Notes: generated by a model not told the origin, from the letters alone. Positions 1-11,154 are shown, counted from the stretch's first letter. The stretch is 64,000 nucleotides of DNA from Pseudomonadota bacterium (GCA_008501585.1 QQUN01000005.1:124001-188000); one strand, 5' to 3'. Made by a program: numbers and translations.

Positions 1-1
1 C

Positions 2-892
2 GTCGGTCCGAACCGCGTCGGCCCGCTCGGCCTGCTGCAGCCGATCGCCGATGGCGTCAAGCTGCTGCTCAAGGAAGTGCTGGTGCCCTCCGCGACGAGC
101 AAGGGGTTGTTCATCATCGGCCCGATCCTCGCCATCGCCCCGTCGCTGGCAGCCTGGGCTGTCGTGCCGTTCTGGGATGGCGGTGTGCTGGCCGACGTCG
201 ATGCCGGCCTGCTCTTCCTGCTGGCCATCACCTCGCTGGAGGTGTACGGCGTGATCATTGCCGGCTGGGCCTCGAACTCGAAGTACCCCTTCCTCGGCAC
301 GCTGCGCGCCGCCGCGCAGATGGTGTCCTACGAACTGGCCATGGGTTTCGCGCTGGTTTGCGTGCTGATGATCTCGGCCTCGTTGAACCTGAGCGAGATC
401 GTGCGGGTGCAAGGGCAGGGGCAGTTTGCCGACATGGGGCTGGGCTTCCTGAGCTGGAACTGGCTGCCGCTGTTCCCGATGTTCGTTGTCTACATGATCT
501 CGGGCATCGCTGAGTGCAACCGCGCGCCGTTCGACGTGGTGGAAGGCGAATCGGAAATTGTTGCCGGTCACATGGTCGAGTATTCGGGCATGACCTTCGC
601 GCTGTTCTTCCTGGCCGAGTACGCCAACATGTGGCTGGTCAGCATCCTGACCGCCATCCTGTTCCTCGGCGGCTGGCTCTCCCCGGTGGGTTTCCTGCCG
701 GACGGCTTCCACTGGCTGGCGATCAAGACCTCGATGGTCGTGCTGGTGTTCCTCTGGGCACGGGCGACATTCCCCCGTTTCCGTTATGACCACATCATGC
801 GTCTGGGCTGGAAGGTGTTCCTGCCAGTGACGCTGTTCTGGGTCCTCGTTGTCGCAGTGTGGATCATGTCCCCGCTGTCGATCTGGAACTGA
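2..892 (+). CDS. nuoH: NADH-quinone oxidoreductase subunit H (5' end outside window)
   Basis: Complex I membrane subunit at the junction of the membrane and peripheral arms, where the quinone enters. The reading frame is open from base 2 and already inside the protein; the first visible residues ([17 protein letters not shown]) are the conserved NuoH segment near residue 40-50, so roughly 40-50 residues are missing. About 296 residues remain. They include the acidic loop with [16 protein letters not shown], which lines the quinone channel in the family, and several hydrophobic helices. It ends 10 bases before nuoI, in the standard nuoH-I-J-K-L-M-N order. The identification is secure; only the start is unseen. 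Confidence 0.97.
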   Translation, partial: VGPNRVGPLGLLQPIADGVKLLLKEVLVPSATSKGLFIIGPILAIAPSLAAWAVVPFWDGGVLADVDAGLLFLLAITSLEVYGVIIAGWASNSKYPFLGTLRAAAQMVSYELAMGFALVCVLMISASLNLSEIVRVQGQGQFADMGLGFLSWNWLPLFPMFVVYMISGIAECNRAPFDVVEGESEIVAGHMVEYSGMTFALFFLAEYANMWLVSILTAILFLGGWLSPVGFLPDGFHWLAIKTSMVVLVFLWARATFPRFRYDHIMRLGWKVFLPVTLFWVLVVAVWIMSPLSIWN

Positions 893-902
893 GAGGCGAA
901 CG

Positions 903-1388
903 ATGGGTGCAAGAGATTATTTCGGTAGCCTTCTTCTGAAGGAACTGCTCAAGGGGATGGCCCTGACCGGGCGCCATTTCTTTGCGCGCAAGATCACGGT
1001 GCAGTTCCCGGAAGAAAAAACACCGCAGAGCCCGCGCTTCCGTGGCCTGCATGCGCTGCGCCGCTATCCGAACGGCGAGGAGCGCTGCATTGCCTGCAAG
1101 CTGTGCGAGGCGGTCTGCCCGGCGATGGCGATCACCATCGAGTCGGACCAGCGCGACGACGGTTCGCGGCGGACCACCCGCTACGACATCGACCTGACCA
1201 AGTGCATCTTCTGCGGTTTCTGCGAAGAAGCCTGTCCGGTCGACGCCATCGTCGAGACGCGGATCTTCGAATACCACGGCGAGCAGCGCGGCGACCTGTA
1301 CTACACCAAGCAGATGCTGCTGGCGGTTGGCGACCGTAACGAAGCCCAGATTGCCAAGGATCGTGAGACCGAGGCGAAGTACCGGTAA
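903..1388 (+). CDS. nuoI: NADH-quinone oxidoreductase subunit I (2 x [4Fe-4S] ferredoxin-like)
   Basis: Peripheral-arm subunit carrying clusters N6a and N6b, which pass electrons towards the quinone site. The protein is 161 residues, normal for the proteobacterial family. Two CxxCxxCxxxCP motifs are visible: cysteines 62/65/68/72 and 101/104/107/111. The ATG at 903 (MGARDYFGS) is preferred over an upstream in-frame ATG at 849 because it follows a GAGAGG ribosome-binding site and matches the usual N-terminus; the longer form would overlap nuoH by 44 bases. Confidence 0.97.
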   Translation: MGARDYFGSLLLKELLKGMALTGRHFFARKITVQFPEEKTPQSPRFRGLHALRRYPNGEERCIACKLCEAVCPAMAITIESDQRDDGSRRTTRYDIDLTKCIFCGFCEEACPVDAIVETRIFEYHGEQRGDLYYTKQMLLAVGDRNEAQIAKDRETEAKYR

Positions 1389-1434
1389 AAGCGCGTAACG
1401 CGAGGCCAGGGATGGCCTCCGGAGAACACCGAGC

Positions 1435-2037
1435 ATGGAATTCAAGACTTTTGTTTTTTACCTGCTGGCGACCGTGATGGTATTTGCCGCGTTGCGTGTC
1501 GTGACGGTACGCAACCCGGTGCATGCCGCGCTGTTTCTGGTGCTGACCTTCTTCAACGCCGCCGGTATCTGGCTGCTGCTGCAGGCCGAGTTCCTCGCCA
1601 TCACCCTGGTGATGGTCTATGTCGGCGCGGTGATGGTGTTGTTCCTCTTCGTGGTCATGATGCTCGACATCAATGTTGACCGCCTGCGAGAAGGGTTCTG
1701 GAGCTACCTGCCGGTCGGCGCCGTGGTCGGCGTGATCATGCTGGCCGAGATGGTGCTGGTGCTCAGCGGACCGTACTTCGGTCTCGACGCCATGCCCGAG
1801 CCGCCGGCTGCACAGGCGGGCTACAGCAACACCCGCGAGCTGGGTCGCGTGCTCTACACCGAGTATGTGTATCCGTTCGAGCTCGCGTCGCTGGTCCTGC
1901 TGGTGGCCATGGTTGCCGCGGTGGCACTGACCCTGCGCAAGCGGGCCGGGTCGCGCTACCTCGATCCGTCGCGCCAGATCGCCGTCAAGCGTGCCGATCG
2001 CATCGAGCTGCTGTCGATGCCGGCGGAAAAAGAATAA
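1435..2037 (+). CDS. nuoJ: NADH-quinone oxidoreductase subunit J
   Basis: Small membrane subunit of the complex I proton-pumping arm, 200 residues. Five hydrophobic segments are apparent. The family segment [20 protein letters not shown], which includes the pi-bulge helix involved in coupling, lies near residues 57-76. The start ATG follows a GGAGAA ribosome-binding site in the 46-base gap after nuoI. It lies between nuoI and nuoK as in other beta- and gammaproteobacterial nuo operons. Confidence 0.96.
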   Translation: MEFKTFVFYLLATVMVFAALRVVTVRNPVHAALFLVLTFFNAAGIWLLLQAEFLAITLVMVYVGAVMVLFLFVVMMLDINVDRLREGFWSYLPVGAVVGVIMLAEMVLVLSGPYFGLDAMPEPPAAQAGYSNTRELGRVLYTEYVYPFELASLVLLVAMVAAVALTLRKRAGSRYLDPSRQIAVKRADRIELLSMPAEKE

Positions 2038-2071
2038 TCGGAGCGCGCGGGGCGCTCTCAGGGAGTCATTG

Positions 2072-2377
2072 ATGCTTTCGCTTTCCCACTACCTCATTCT
2101 GGGCGCGGTCCTGTTCGCGATCAGTGTGGTCGGCATCTTCCTCAACCGGAAGAACCTGATCGTCCTGCTGATGGCGATCGAGTTGATGCTGCTGTCGGTG
2201 AATCTGAATTTTGTCGCGTTCTCCCACTACCTGGGCGATCTCGCGGGCCAGATCTTCGTGTTCTTCATCCTCACCGTGGCCGCGGCGGAAGCCGCCATCG
2301 GCCTGGCGATCCTGGTGGTGCTGTTCCGCAATTTGCGCACCATCCATGTGGATGATCTGGATAGCCTCAAGGGTTAA
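2072..2377 (+). CDS. nuoK: NADH-quinone oxidoreductase subunit K
   Basis: Membrane subunit of 101 residues, the exact size typical of NuoK, with three transmembrane helices. The conserved buried glutamates lie in the segments LMAIELML and [11 protein letters not shown], and are part of the proton-translocating axis in the family. The ATG at 2072 ([11 protein letters not shown]) follows a GGGAG ribosome-binding site. An upstream in-frame start at 1991 would overlap nuoJ and add non-homologous residues, so it is rejected. Confidence 0.96.
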   Translation: MLSLSHYLILGAVLFAISVVGIFLNRKNLIVLLMAIELMLLSVNLNFVAFSHYLGDLAGQIFVFFILTVAAAEAAIGLAILVVLFRNLRTIHVDDLDSLKG

Positions 2378-2389
2378 GGAAGCGTCTCG

Positions 2390-4411
2390 ATGTCCGAAAT
2401 GCAAAATCTCTACTTGGTCGTACCGCTGGCGCCGCTGGCGGGGGCGATCCTCGCCGGTCTGTTCGGCAAGGCGATCGGTCGTACCGGCGCGCATGTCGTC
2501 ACCATTCTCGGCGTGGCGGTGGCGCTGTTTGCCTCGATCCTGATCTACCAGGACGTGCAGGCCGGCAACACCTTCAACGGCACGGTCTACACTTGGGCGA
2601 CCAGTGGCAACCTGAGCTTCGAGGTCGGCTTCCTGATCGACGAACTGACCGTGATGATGATGCTCGTCGTCACCTTCGTGTCGCTGATGGTGCACCTCTA
2701 CACCATCGGCTACATGCACGAAGACCCCGGCTATCAGCGCTTCTTCAGCTACATCTCGCTGTTCACCTTCTCCATGCTGATGCTGGTGATGTCGAACAAC
2801 TTCCTGCAGCTGTTCTTCGGCTGGGAAGCGGTCGGCCTCGTCTCCTACCTGCTGATCGGCTTCTGGTACACCCGCCCCACGGCGATCTTCGCCAACATGA
2901 AGGCCTTCCTGGTCAACCGCGTGGGTGACTTCGGCTTCCTGCTCGGCATTGGCCTGGTGGCGGCCCACACCGGCAGCCTCAACTACGCCGAAGTGTTCGC
3001 CCAGGCCGACGCGCTGTCCGCCAAGACGATCGAACTGTTCCCGGGGTCGCCCTGGCTGCTGATCAGCGTGATCTGTATCTGCCTGTTCATCGGCGCGATG
3101 GGTAAATCTGCCCAGGTGCCGCTGCATGTCTGGCTGCCCGACTCGATGGAAGGCCCGACCCCGATCTCCGCGCTGATCCACGCGGCAACCATGGTGACCG
3201 CCGGCATCTTCATGGTGGCGCGCATGTCGCCGCTGTTCGAGCTGTCCGAAACCGCGCTGTCCTTCGTCATCGTGATCGGTGCGACCACCGCGCTGTTCAT
3301 GGGCTTCCTCGGCATCGTCCAGAACGACATCAAGCGCGTGGTTGCCTACTCGACGCTGTCGCAGCTGGGCTACATGACCGTGGCGCTTGGCGTGTCGGCC
3401 TACTCGGCCGCGGTGTTCCACCTGATGACGCACGCCTTCTTCAAGGCGCTGCTGTTCCTCGGCGCCGGCTCGGTGATCATCGGCATGCACCACGATCAGG
3501 ACATGCGCAACATGGGTGGCCTGTGGAAGTACATGCCCATCACCTGGTTCACCTCGCTCGTCGGTTCGCTGGCGCTGATCGGCTTCCCGTTCCTGTCGGG
3601 CTTCTTCTCGAAGGATTCGATCATCGAGGCGGTGCATTTCTCGACCATCCCGGGGGCCGGCTACGCCTACTTCTGCGTGATCGCGGGTGTCTTCATCACC
3701 GCCTTCTACTCCTTCCGGATGTACTTCCTGGTCTTCCACGGCAAGGAGCGCTTCGGCCACGCCCATGACCACCATGGCGACCATGCTGACGAAGAGCCCT
3801 CCGACGACCACCACCACGGTCTCGCGCCGGGGCAGAAGCCGCACGAGTCGCCCTGGGTGGTGACGGTGCCGCTGATCCTGCTGGCGATTCCCTCGGTGCT
3901 GGTCGGCTTCCTGACCATCGAGCCGATGCTCTTCGGTGACTGGTTCAAGCGCGCCATCCATGTGGCCGCCTCGCACGACACCATTGGCCAGTTCGCCGAG
4001 CACTTCCACGGCGCTGCAGCCATGGCCATGCACGGCTTCACCACGCTGCCGTTCTTCCTGGCCATGGCCGGGGTGGTGCTGGCGTGGTTCTTCTACCTGG
4101 TCAAGCCTGAAATTCCCGCCGCGATCATGCGCACCTTCAAGCCGCTGCATACGCTGCTGGACAACAAGTATTACTTCGACAAGTTCAACGAGGCTGTCTT
4201 TGCCGGCGGTTCGCGCCTGCTGGGGCAGGGGCTGTGGAAAGGCGGTGACCAGGGCGTGATCGACGGTCTGATCATCAACGGCACGGCGCGCACGGTGAGT
4301 CTGGTGGCCCAGATGAGCCGCCTGTGGCAGTCGGGTCACATCTACCTCTACGCCTTCTCGATGATCATCGGCCTGTGCATCCTGCTGTCGCTGTGGTTCA
4401 GCGTGGTGTGA
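2390..4411 (+). CDS. nuoL: NADH-quinone oxidoreductase subunit L (antiporter-like)
   Basis: Largest antiporter-like subunit of the complex I membrane arm, 673 residues, slightly longer than the E. coli protein (613). Family landmarks visible are the FGWEAVGLVSYLL segment with the essential Glu near residue 146, the conserved lysine-bearing helix around GAMGKSAQVPLHVWLPD, and HAATMVTAGIFMVAR. Part of the extra length is a histidine-rich soluble loop near residues 456-480 (HAHDHHGDHADEE followed by DDHHHG). A ribosome-binding site AAGGA precedes the ATG. nuoM follows after 69 bases. Confidence 0.97.
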   Translation: MSEMQNLYLVVPLAPLAGAILAGLFGKAIGRTGAHVVTILGVAVALFASILIYQDVQAGNTFNGTVYTWATSGNLSFEVGFLIDELTVMMMLVVTFVSLMVHLYTIGYMHEDPGYQRFFSYISLFTFSMLMLVMSNNFLQLFFGWEAVGLVSYLLIGFWYTRPTAIFANMKAFLVNRVGDFGFLLGIGLVAAHTGSLNYAEVFAQADALSAKTIELFPGSPWLLISVICICLFIGAMGKSAQVPLHVWLPDSMEGPTPISALIHAATMVTAGIFMVARMSPLFELSETALSFVIVIGATTALFMGFLGIVQNDIKRVVAYSTLSQLGYMTVALGVSAYSAAVFHLMTHAFFKALLFLGAGSVIIGMHHDQDMRNMGGLWKYMPITWFTSLVGSLALIGFPFLSGFFSKDSIIEAVHFSTIPGAGYAYFCVIAGVFITAFYSFRMYFLVFHGKERFGHAHDHHGDHADEEPSDDHHHGLAPGQKPHESPWVVTVPLILLAIPSVLVGFLTIEPMLFGDWFKRAIHVAASHDTIGQFAEHFHGAAAMAMHGFTTLPFFLAMAGVVLAWFFYLVKPEIPAAIMRTFKPLHTLLDNKYYFDKFNEAVFAGGSRLLGQGLWKGGDQGVIDGLIINGTARTVSLVAQMSRLWQSGHIYLYAFSMIIGLCILLSLWFSVV

Positions 4412-4480
4412 TCGGCACATGCCAGATACGGTTAATACGAAAGAAATGCGTCGAACCGACGCCTTGAACGGATAGTTACG

Positions 4481-5959
4481 ATGACGGGTATGCCTCTTCT
4501 CAGTCTCGCGATCTGGGTGCCGATCGTCGGCGGCCTGCTGGTGCTTGCCACAGGTTCCGACCGGAATGCTCCCATGGCGCGATCGATGGCCTTGCTCACT
4601 TCGGTGATCGGCTTCCTCGTGACGATTCCGCTCTACACCGGTTTTGACAACAGCACCAGCGCCATGCAGTTCGTGGAGCTGGCGCGCTGGATCCCGGCCT
4701 TCAACGTCCATTACTTCCTCGGCGTCGATGGGCTGTCGGTGCTGTTCGTGCTGCTCAACAGCTTTGTCACCATCCTGGTGGTCGTTGCTGGCTGGGAGGT
4801 GATCAAGACCAAGGTCGCCCAGTACATGGCCGCGTTCCTGATCATGTCGGGCCTGCTCAACGGCATCTTCTCCGCGCTCGACGGCCTGCTGTTCTACGTG
4901 TTCTTCGAAGCCTCGCTGATCCCGCTGTACCTGATCATCGGGGTCTGGGGCGGCGCCAACCGTGTGTATGCCGCGTTCAAGTTCTTCCTCTACACGCTGG
5001 CCGGCTCGCTGCTGATGCTGGTTGCGCTGATCTACCTGTTCATGCAGAGCGGCAGCTTCAGCATCCTCGACTGGCATGAACTGCCGATCGCCATGGGGGC
5101 GCAGAACCTGCTCTTCTGGGCCTTCCTGATCGCCTTCGCGGTCAAGGTGCCGATGTGGCCGGTGCACACCTGGCTGCCGGATGCCCACGTCGAGGCCCCC
5201 ACCGGTGGCTCGGTCGTGCTGGCCGCCATCGCGCTGAAGCTGGGCGCCTACGGTTTCCTGCGTTTCACGCTGCCGATCGTGCCCGATGCCTCACAGGCCA
5301 TGGCGCCGATGATGATCGTGCTGTCGCTGATCGCGGTGGTCTACATCGGCTTCGTCGCCCTGGTGCAGGCCGACATGAAAAAGCTGGTGGCCTACTCGTC
5401 GATTGCCCACATGGGTTTCGTCACCCTGGGCTTCTTCATCTTCAACCCGCTGGGTGTTGAAGGCGCGCTGGTGCAGATGATCTCCCACGGCTTCGTGTCG
5501 GGCGCCATGTTCCTGTGCATCGGGGTGCTGTACGACCGCATGCACTCGCGTCAGATCGCCGACTACGGTGGCGTGGTCAATACCATGCCCAAGTTTGCCG
5601 CCTTCTTCATGCTCTTTGCCATGGCCAACGCCGGCCTGCCGGGTACCAGCGGCTTCGTGGGTGAATTCATGGTGGCGCTCGGCGCGGTGCAGTACAACTT
5701 CTGGGTCGCCTTTGCCGCCGCCACGACGCTGATTCTTGGTGCCGCCTACACCTTGTGGATGTACAAGCGGGTGGTGTTCGGCGCCATCGCCAACGACGAG
5801 GTGGCCAAGCTGGAAGATATCAACGGCCGCGAATTCGCGTTCCTTGCCGTGCTGGCAGCCTGCACCCTGATCATGGGTATCTATCCGCTGCCGGTGACCG
5901 AAGTGATGCACGCCTCGGTGAACGAGCTGTTGCAGCACGTCGCAACAAGCAAGCTCTGA
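4481..5959 (+). CDS. nuoM: NADH-quinone oxidoreductase subunit M (antiporter-like)
   Basis: Second antiporter-like subunit of complex I, 492 residues, about 14 predicted helices. Conserved features include [17 protein letters not shown] with the essential Glu, [19 protein letters not shown] with the pumping-channel lysine, and the broken-helix region [12 protein letters not shown] near residue 390. It begins 69 bases after nuoL; the ribosome-binding site is weak (GGATAG). The gene continues the operon into nuoN. Confidence 0.97.
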   Translation: MTGMPLLSLAIWVPIVGGLLVLATGSDRNAPMARSMALLTSVIGFLVTIPLYTGFDNSTSAMQFVELARWIPAFNVHYFLGVDGLSVLFVLLNSFVTILVVVAGWEVIKTKVAQYMAAFLIMSGLLNGIFSALDGLLFYVFFEASLIPLYLIIGVWGGANRVYAAFKFFLYTLAGSLLMLVALIYLFMQSGSFSILDWHELPIAMGAQNLLFWAFLIAFAVKVPMWPVHTWLPDAHVEAPTGGSVVLAAIALKLGAYGFLRFTLPIVPDASQAMAPMMIVLSLIAVVYIGFVALVQADMKKLVAYSSIAHMGFVTLGFFIFNPLGVEGALVQMISHGFVSGAMFLCIGVLYDRMHSRQIADYGGVVNTMPKFAAFFMLFAMANAGLPGTSGFVGEFMVALGAVQYNFWVAFAAATTLILGAAYTLWMYKRVVFGAIANDEVAKLEDINGREFAFLAVLAACTLIMGIYPLPVTEVMHASVNELLQHVATSKL

Positions 5960-5996
5960 GCAGCCAGCTGAACCTATTTACGGGATTGGTCCGACG

Positions 5997-7490
5997 ATGA
6001 ACTTTGTAGTCCCTGACTTCGCCCCCGCCGCCACGGAACTGTTCGTGGCCGGCATGTCGCTGGTGATCTTGCTGCTGACCGTGTTCATGCGCGAGTCCGC
6101 GCGCAACATCGGTTATGTGCTGACGCAACTGACCCTGATCGTAGCCGCGCTACTGACCATCTTCACCATGGACGGGCAGGTGCGGGTCACCCTCAGCGAC
6201 ATGTATGTCGATGACCTGATGGGTGATGTGCTCAAGATCCTGATCTGCTTCTCGGTGATCACCGCCCTGATCTACGGCCGCGGCTATGCCGCCGACCGTG
6301 GCTTCGACCGTCCGGAATACCACCTGCTGGCGCTGTTCTCGACGCTGGGCATGATGGTCATGGTCACCGCCAATCATTTCCTGTCGCTGTACATCGGCCT
6401 CGAAATGCTCTCGCTGTCGCTCTACGGCCTGGTGGCCTTCGACCGCGACTCGGCGCGTTCCACCGAAGCGGCCATGAAGTACTTCATCCTCGGTGCGCTC
6501 GCTTCCGGCCTGCTGCTCTATGGCATGTCGATGGTGTATGGCGCCACCGGCAACCTGTCGCTGTCCGGCGTGGCCCAGGCCATCTACAACCAGGCGGCGG
6601 TGTACGACGGCGTCTCGAGCAAGACCGTGCTGATGTTCGGCCTGGTGTTCATCGTCGCCGGTCTGGCCTTCAAGCTCGGCGTGGTGCCCTTCCACATGTG
6701 GGTGCCCGACGTCTATCACGGTGCGCCGACCTCGGTCACCCTGATGATCGGTACCGCCCCCAAGCTGGCCGCCTTCGCCATGGCCATGCGCCTGCTGGTC
6801 GGTGGCTTGTTCGACCTGGCCGAGCACTGGCAGACCATGCTCATGCTGATGGCCGTCGGCTCGCTGGTGCTGGGTAACATCGCCGCCATCGCGCAGACCA
6901 ACCTCAAGCGCATGCTGGCCTATTCGGGTATTTCCCACATGGGCTTCCTGCTGCTGGGCCTGCTCTCCGGCGTGGTCGAGGGTGATCGCTTCAATGCGCT
7001 CAACGCCTACACCTCGAGCATGTTCTACGCCATCGCCTATGTGGTGATGAGCCTGGCCTCCTTCGGCATCATCATCCTGCTCTCGCGCTCGGGTTTCGAA
7101 GCCGAGAACATCGACGACCTCAAGGGCCTGAACAAGCGCAGCTCGTGGTTTGCCGCGATGATGATGATCATCATGTTCTCGATGGCCGGCATCCCGTTCT
7201 TCATCGGCTTCTTCGCCAAGCTGTCGGTGCTCCAGTCGCTGGTCGCCGCCGACATGGTGTGGCTGGCCGTGCTGGCTGTGCTCATGTCGCTGGTCGGTGC
7301 GTTCTACTACCTGCGTGTGGTCAAGGTGATGTACTTCGACGAGCCGGTCGATACCGCCCCGATCCATGCCGCCTCCGACATCCGCGTGCTGCTGTCGGCC
7401 AACTGCCTGGCCATCGCCTTCCTCGGCCTGCTGCCGCAGCAGCTGATCGATCTGTGCCAGCTGGCACTGGTGGCAAGCTTCCAGGGCTGA
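5997..7490 (+). CDS. nuoN: NADH-quinone oxidoreductase subunit N (antiporter-like)
   Basis: Third antiporter-like membrane subunit of complex I, 497 residues. [18 protein letters not shown] carries the conserved Glu. [21 protein letters not shown] carries the conserved Lys. [11 protein letters not shown] is the broken-helix segment. It is the last gene of the nuo operon and is followed 23 bases later by a strong intrinsic terminator. Nothing unusual apart from normal high-GC codon use. Confidence 0.97.
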   Translation: MNFVVPDFAPAATELFVAGMSLVILLLTVFMRESARNIGYVLTQLTLIVAALLTIFTMDGQVRVTLSDMYVDDLMGDVLKILICFSVITALIYGRGYAADRGFDRPEYHLLALFSTLGMMVMVTANHFLSLYIGLEMLSLSLYGLVAFDRDSARSTEAAMKYFILGALASGLLLYGMSMVYGATGNLSLSGVAQAIYNQAAVYDGVSSKTVLMFGLVFIVAGLAFKLGVVPFHMWVPDVYHGAPTSVTLMIGTAPKLAAFAMAMRLLVGGLFDLAEHWQTMLMLMAVGSLVLGNIAAIAQTNLKRMLAYSGISHMGFLLLGLLSGVVEGDRFNALNAYTSSMFYAIAYVVMSLASFGIIILLSRSGFEAENIDDLKGLNKRSSWFAAMMMIIMFSMAGIPFFIGFFAKLSVLQSLVAADMVWLAVLAVLMSLVGAFYYLRVVKVMYFDEPVDTAPIHAASDIRVLLSANCLAIAFLGLLPQQLIDLCQLALVASFQG

Positions 7491-7513
7491 CCGCCAACGC
7501 ATTGAAACACCCG

Positions 7514-7545
7514 CCGCACGGTCCGCAAGGGCCGTGCGGTTTTTA
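7514..7545 (+). terminator. Intrinsic terminator of the nuo operon
   Basis: CCGCACGG (7514-7521) pairs exactly with CCGTGCGG (7532-7539). The stem extends inwards through a wobble pair and two G-C pairs to a GCAA tetraloop (7525-7528), and a run of T follows at 7540-7544. It lies 23 bases after the nuoN stop codon and 30 bases before the next gene. Confidence 0.92.
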
Positions 7546-7574
7546 TTTGAACGCCTGTTTTCCGGGAGGCGGGG

Positions 7575-8126
7575 ATGCTCATACAGAACCAGGACAGTCT
7601 GACTGAAACCCAGCTCGACACCGAGCGCGTGTTCGACGGCATATTGCTCAAGGTTGAACGCGACCACGTGCGGCTACCCGACGGCAAAACCGCCGTCCGC
7701 GAATACATCCGCCACCCCGGCGCCGTGGTGGTCATCGCCGTGCTGCCGGATGGCCGCCTCATCCTGGAGCGCCAGTTCCGCTACCCGCTGCGCCGTGCCT
7801 TCATCGAGCTGCCCGCCGGAAAGATCGATCCGGGCGAAGCCATCGAGGCCTGCGCCCGCCGCGAACTGCGTGAGGAGGTCGGCTACGAGGCCGCCCGCTG
7901 GACGCACCTGGGCACGCTGCACCCCTGCATCGGCTACTCCGACGAGCGGATCGAGGTCTTCCTCGCACAGGAGCTGACCCATGTCGGCCACCAGTGGGAT
8001 GAGGGGGAGTTCCTGGAAGTGCTCTCACTGAGCCCGGCCGAGCTGGACGCCGCCGTGGCCAGCGGCGAGGTCACCGACGGCAAGACGCTCTCCGCGCTGT
8101 ACATCGCCCGCGCGCGGGGTATCTAG
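7575..8126 (+). CDS. Nudix hydrolase, ADP-ribose pyrophosphatase-like (NudF type)
   Basis: Protein of 183 residues with a complete Nudix box (G-x5-E-x7-REUxEExGU) at residues 82-104, beginning GKIDPGE and ending REEVGY. The preceding IELPAGKID is typical of ADP-ribose pyrophosphatases of the NudF/YffH group, which split ADP-ribose to AMP and ribose 5-phosphate. The ATG follows a GGGAGGCGG ribosome-binding site. It stands alone after the nuo terminator and converges with the next gene. A perfect GGTCGGC-TGAC-GCCGACC hairpin at 8161-8178, without a T-run, may end transcription. Exact substrate is inferred from family similarity only. Confidence 0.85.
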   Translation: MLIQNQDSLTETQLDTERVFDGILLKVERDHVRLPDGKTAVREYIRHPGAVVVIAVLPDGRLILERQFRYPLRRAFIELPAGKIDPGEAIEACARRELREEVGYEAARWTHLGTLHPCIGYSDERIEVFLAQELTHVGHQWDEGEFLEVLSLSPAELDAAVASGEVTDGKTLSALYIARARGI

Positions 8127-8290
8127 TGTTGTCGCGACTGCTGCAGGGCGAACCCGCCACGGTCGGCTGACGCCGACCCTGTTCGGCATAGAGATTTCGC
8201 AAGCACGGCGCCAGGCCGGGCAGGGCGCGCAGCCACGACAGTTCGCAGAGAAGTCCTGGCGTGGCTAAGCCGCATCGTCAGCCGCCCTGA

Positions 8291-9286
<996 letters not shown>

Positions 9287-9447
9287 GATGCTCCCTGTGG
9301 CGCCGCCTGCCGCAGCGCGGTCCGTGCCCGGCAGGCGCACGCCTTACCCTTGAGGCACGCCACGTCCGTGTTGTGAGCGCGCAGCATGCCACGCGGCGCC
9401 ACGGCGTGGGGGCAAATTCAATGCATCAACAGGTTTCGCGCCGGCGG

Positions 9448-10256
9448 CTGCACCCACCACGTCGCCACGGCCGCCGGCCCACGTCCGCCCAACGCCCCAA
9501 ACCCGCCGTAGCCCGGGCAAGCGAAGCGCCCCCGGAGCCGCCGCGGCCAACGGGCACCGACACCGAAAGCCCCCCGTAATCAACGCAACAGTGAGCGCCG
9601 CCCCGCGGACCATGCAGCCACAACCCCGGTCAAAATGCAGGCCGCCGGCCACCCAGGCAACGGCCTACACCTCGCCCCGCCCGCGACGTCGCCACGGCAG
9701 CCGGCCCATTTGCGCCCAACGCCTCAAACCCGCCGTAGCCCGGGCAAGCGAAGCGCCCCCCGGGGCCGTCGCGGCCAACGGGCACCGACACCCAAAGCGC
9801 CCCCGTAATCAAGGCAACCGTGAGCGCCGCCCCGCGGAGCATGCAGCCACAACCCCAGTCAAAATGCAGGCCGCCGGCCACCCAGGCAACGGCCTACACC
9901 TCGCCCCGCCCGCGACGTCGCCACGGCAGCCGGCCCACGTCCGCCCAACGCCTCAAACCCGCCGTAGCCCGGGCAAGCGAAGCGCCCCCGGGGGCGCCGT
10001 AGCCAACGGGCACCGACACCGAAAGCCCCCCGTAATCAACGCAACAGTGAGCGCCGCCCCCGCGGACCATGCAGCCACAACCCCGGTCAAAATGCAGGCC
10101 GCCGGCCACCCAGGCAATGGCCTACACCTCGCCCCGCCCGCGACGTCGCCACGACAGCCGGCACACTCCCGCCCAACGCCTCAAACCCGCCGTAGCCCGG
10201 GCAAGCGAAGCGCCCCCGGGGCCGCCGCTGCCAACGGGCACCGACACCCAAAGCGC
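9448..10256. repeat. Tandem array, about 3.5 copies of a ~228-bp unit derived from the eamA 3' end
   Basis: The anchor GTAGCCCGGGCAAGCGAAGC recurs with its GCCCGGG starting at 9511, 9738, 9967 and 10195, giving periods of 227, 229 and 228 bases. A second anchor, ACGTCGCCACGG, recurs at 9459, 9686, 9915 and, as ACGTCGCCACGA, at 10143, with the same spacing. Copies differ by scattered substitutions and one- or two-base indels. The last copy runs into the 3' end of the EamA transporter gene; on the minus strand each unit carries a decayed copy of the coding sequence for ALWVSVPVG (or VSVPVG). Each unit also contains a CCCGGG-CAAGCGAAGCGCC-CCCGGG hairpin that resembles REP-like intergenic palindromes. 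No open frame in the array looks like a gene. The bases between 9287 and 9447 hold no recognised feature. Confidence 0.88.
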
Positions 10257-11114
10257 CGCCCCCGCAATCATCACACCACCCAGCCAGCCGCTCGGCCCCA
10301 GCGGCTCGCCGAGCCAGAGTACGGCAAACAGTGCGCCCCACAGCGGTTCGCTGCCCAGCAGCAACGCCACCTGCGTGGGGCTGCTCTGCGCCAGCGCGCG
10401 GTTCATGGCCCAGAACGCAAACAGCGTGCACGCCAGTGTCAGGTACACCAGCGCCACCCAGAATGTGCCTTCCGTGGGCAGCGCCGGCACGCCGCCGGCA
10501 AAGGCCAGCACCGCCAGCGCACCGCCGCCCACCATCACGCCCTGCGCTGCCGTGAGCCCGAGGTGGTCCACCGCCTTGCCGCGCAGCAGGCGGGTGGTCA
10601 GGCAACCCTGAAACGCCCGCAGCAACGCCGCCAGCAGCATGAGCGCGTCGCCGCCATTGAGCCCGCCGGCGGCGACATCGGTGAGCAGCCAGGTGCCCAG
10701 CAGCGAGATGCCCGCCGCCAGCCACAGCCGCGCCGCCGGGCGGCGGCCGAACCAGGCCCATTCCACTGGCGGCGTGAGCAGCAGACACAGGCTGATCAGA
10801 AACGCCGCGTTCCCCGCGCTGGTGTGCGCCACGCCCGCCGTCTCGGCGAAGAAGATGGCCAACAGGCCCAGGCTGGTGGGTGCGCCCACCGCCAGCGTCT
10901 GCCGCTGTTGCGCCGCCGGCAGGCGCAACCAGTACGGCGCCAGCACCAGCGCGGTGAGCAGAAAGCGGATGGCAATCACCCCCGCCACCGGATACCACGC
11001 CAAGGCGGTTTTCACCACGCTGTAGCTGCTGCCCCAGATGGCGGCGGTGAGCAGCAACAGGGCCGCAGGCGGCAGGGCGGGGAGGGTAGAGGGGTGGGGC
11101 GGGCGGATCTTCAT
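10122..11114 (-). CDS. EamA/DMT-family transporter with repeat-encoded C-terminus
   Basis: Inner-membrane permease of the drug/metabolite transporter superfamily, 330 residues, about ten hydrophobic helices in two EamA halves. Landmarks are AAIWGSSYSVVKTALAWYPV near the N-terminus and the second-half signature ALLLGSEPLWGALFAVLWLGE with SGWLGGVMIAGAALW. Residues after about 286 (SVPVGSGGPGG onward) are encoded by the last unit of the 228-bp repeat array, are rich in Gly/Arg/Ala and are not part of the family fold. The stop TAG lies inside the repeat. It is divergent from a lysR gene, a common regulator-target arrangement. Substrate unknown. Confidence 0.85.
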   Translation of the reverse strand: MKIRPPHPSTLPALPPAALLLLTAAIWGSSYSVVKTALAWYPVAGVIAIRFLLTALVLAPYWLRLPAAQQRQTLAVGAPTSLGLLAIFFAETAGVAHTSAGNAAFLISLCLLLTPPVEWAWFGRRPAARLWLAAGISLLGTWLLTDVAAGGLNGGDALMLLAALLRAFQGCLTTRLLRGKAVDHLGLTAAQGVMVGGGALAVLAFAGGVPALPTEGTFWVALVYLTLACTLFAFWAMNRALAQSSPTQVALLLGSEPLWGALFAVLWLGEPLGPSGWLGGVMIAGAALWVSVPVGSGGPGGASLARATAGLRRWAGVCRLSWRRRGRGEV

Positions 11115-11141
11115 TTCGGCATTCTCGGCGGGCTTGCATCA

Positions 11142-11154
11142 ACTGCCACGCAGT
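11142..11154. promoter_or_regulatory. Candidate LysR-type operator between eamA and lysR
   Basis: Perfect inverted repeat ACTGC-CAC-GCAGT in the 95-base divergent intergenic region. LysR-type regulators usually bind short interrupted dyads here to control both themselves and the divergent gene. Assignment is by position and symmetry only. Confidence 0.4.

Noticed and set aside
2066-5188. 1040-codon open frame on the minus strand opposite nuoK-nuoL-nuoM
   Set aside because: It is a GC-bias shadow: His/Gln/Asp/Arg-rich low-complexity translation, fully antisense to well-conserved complex I genes.
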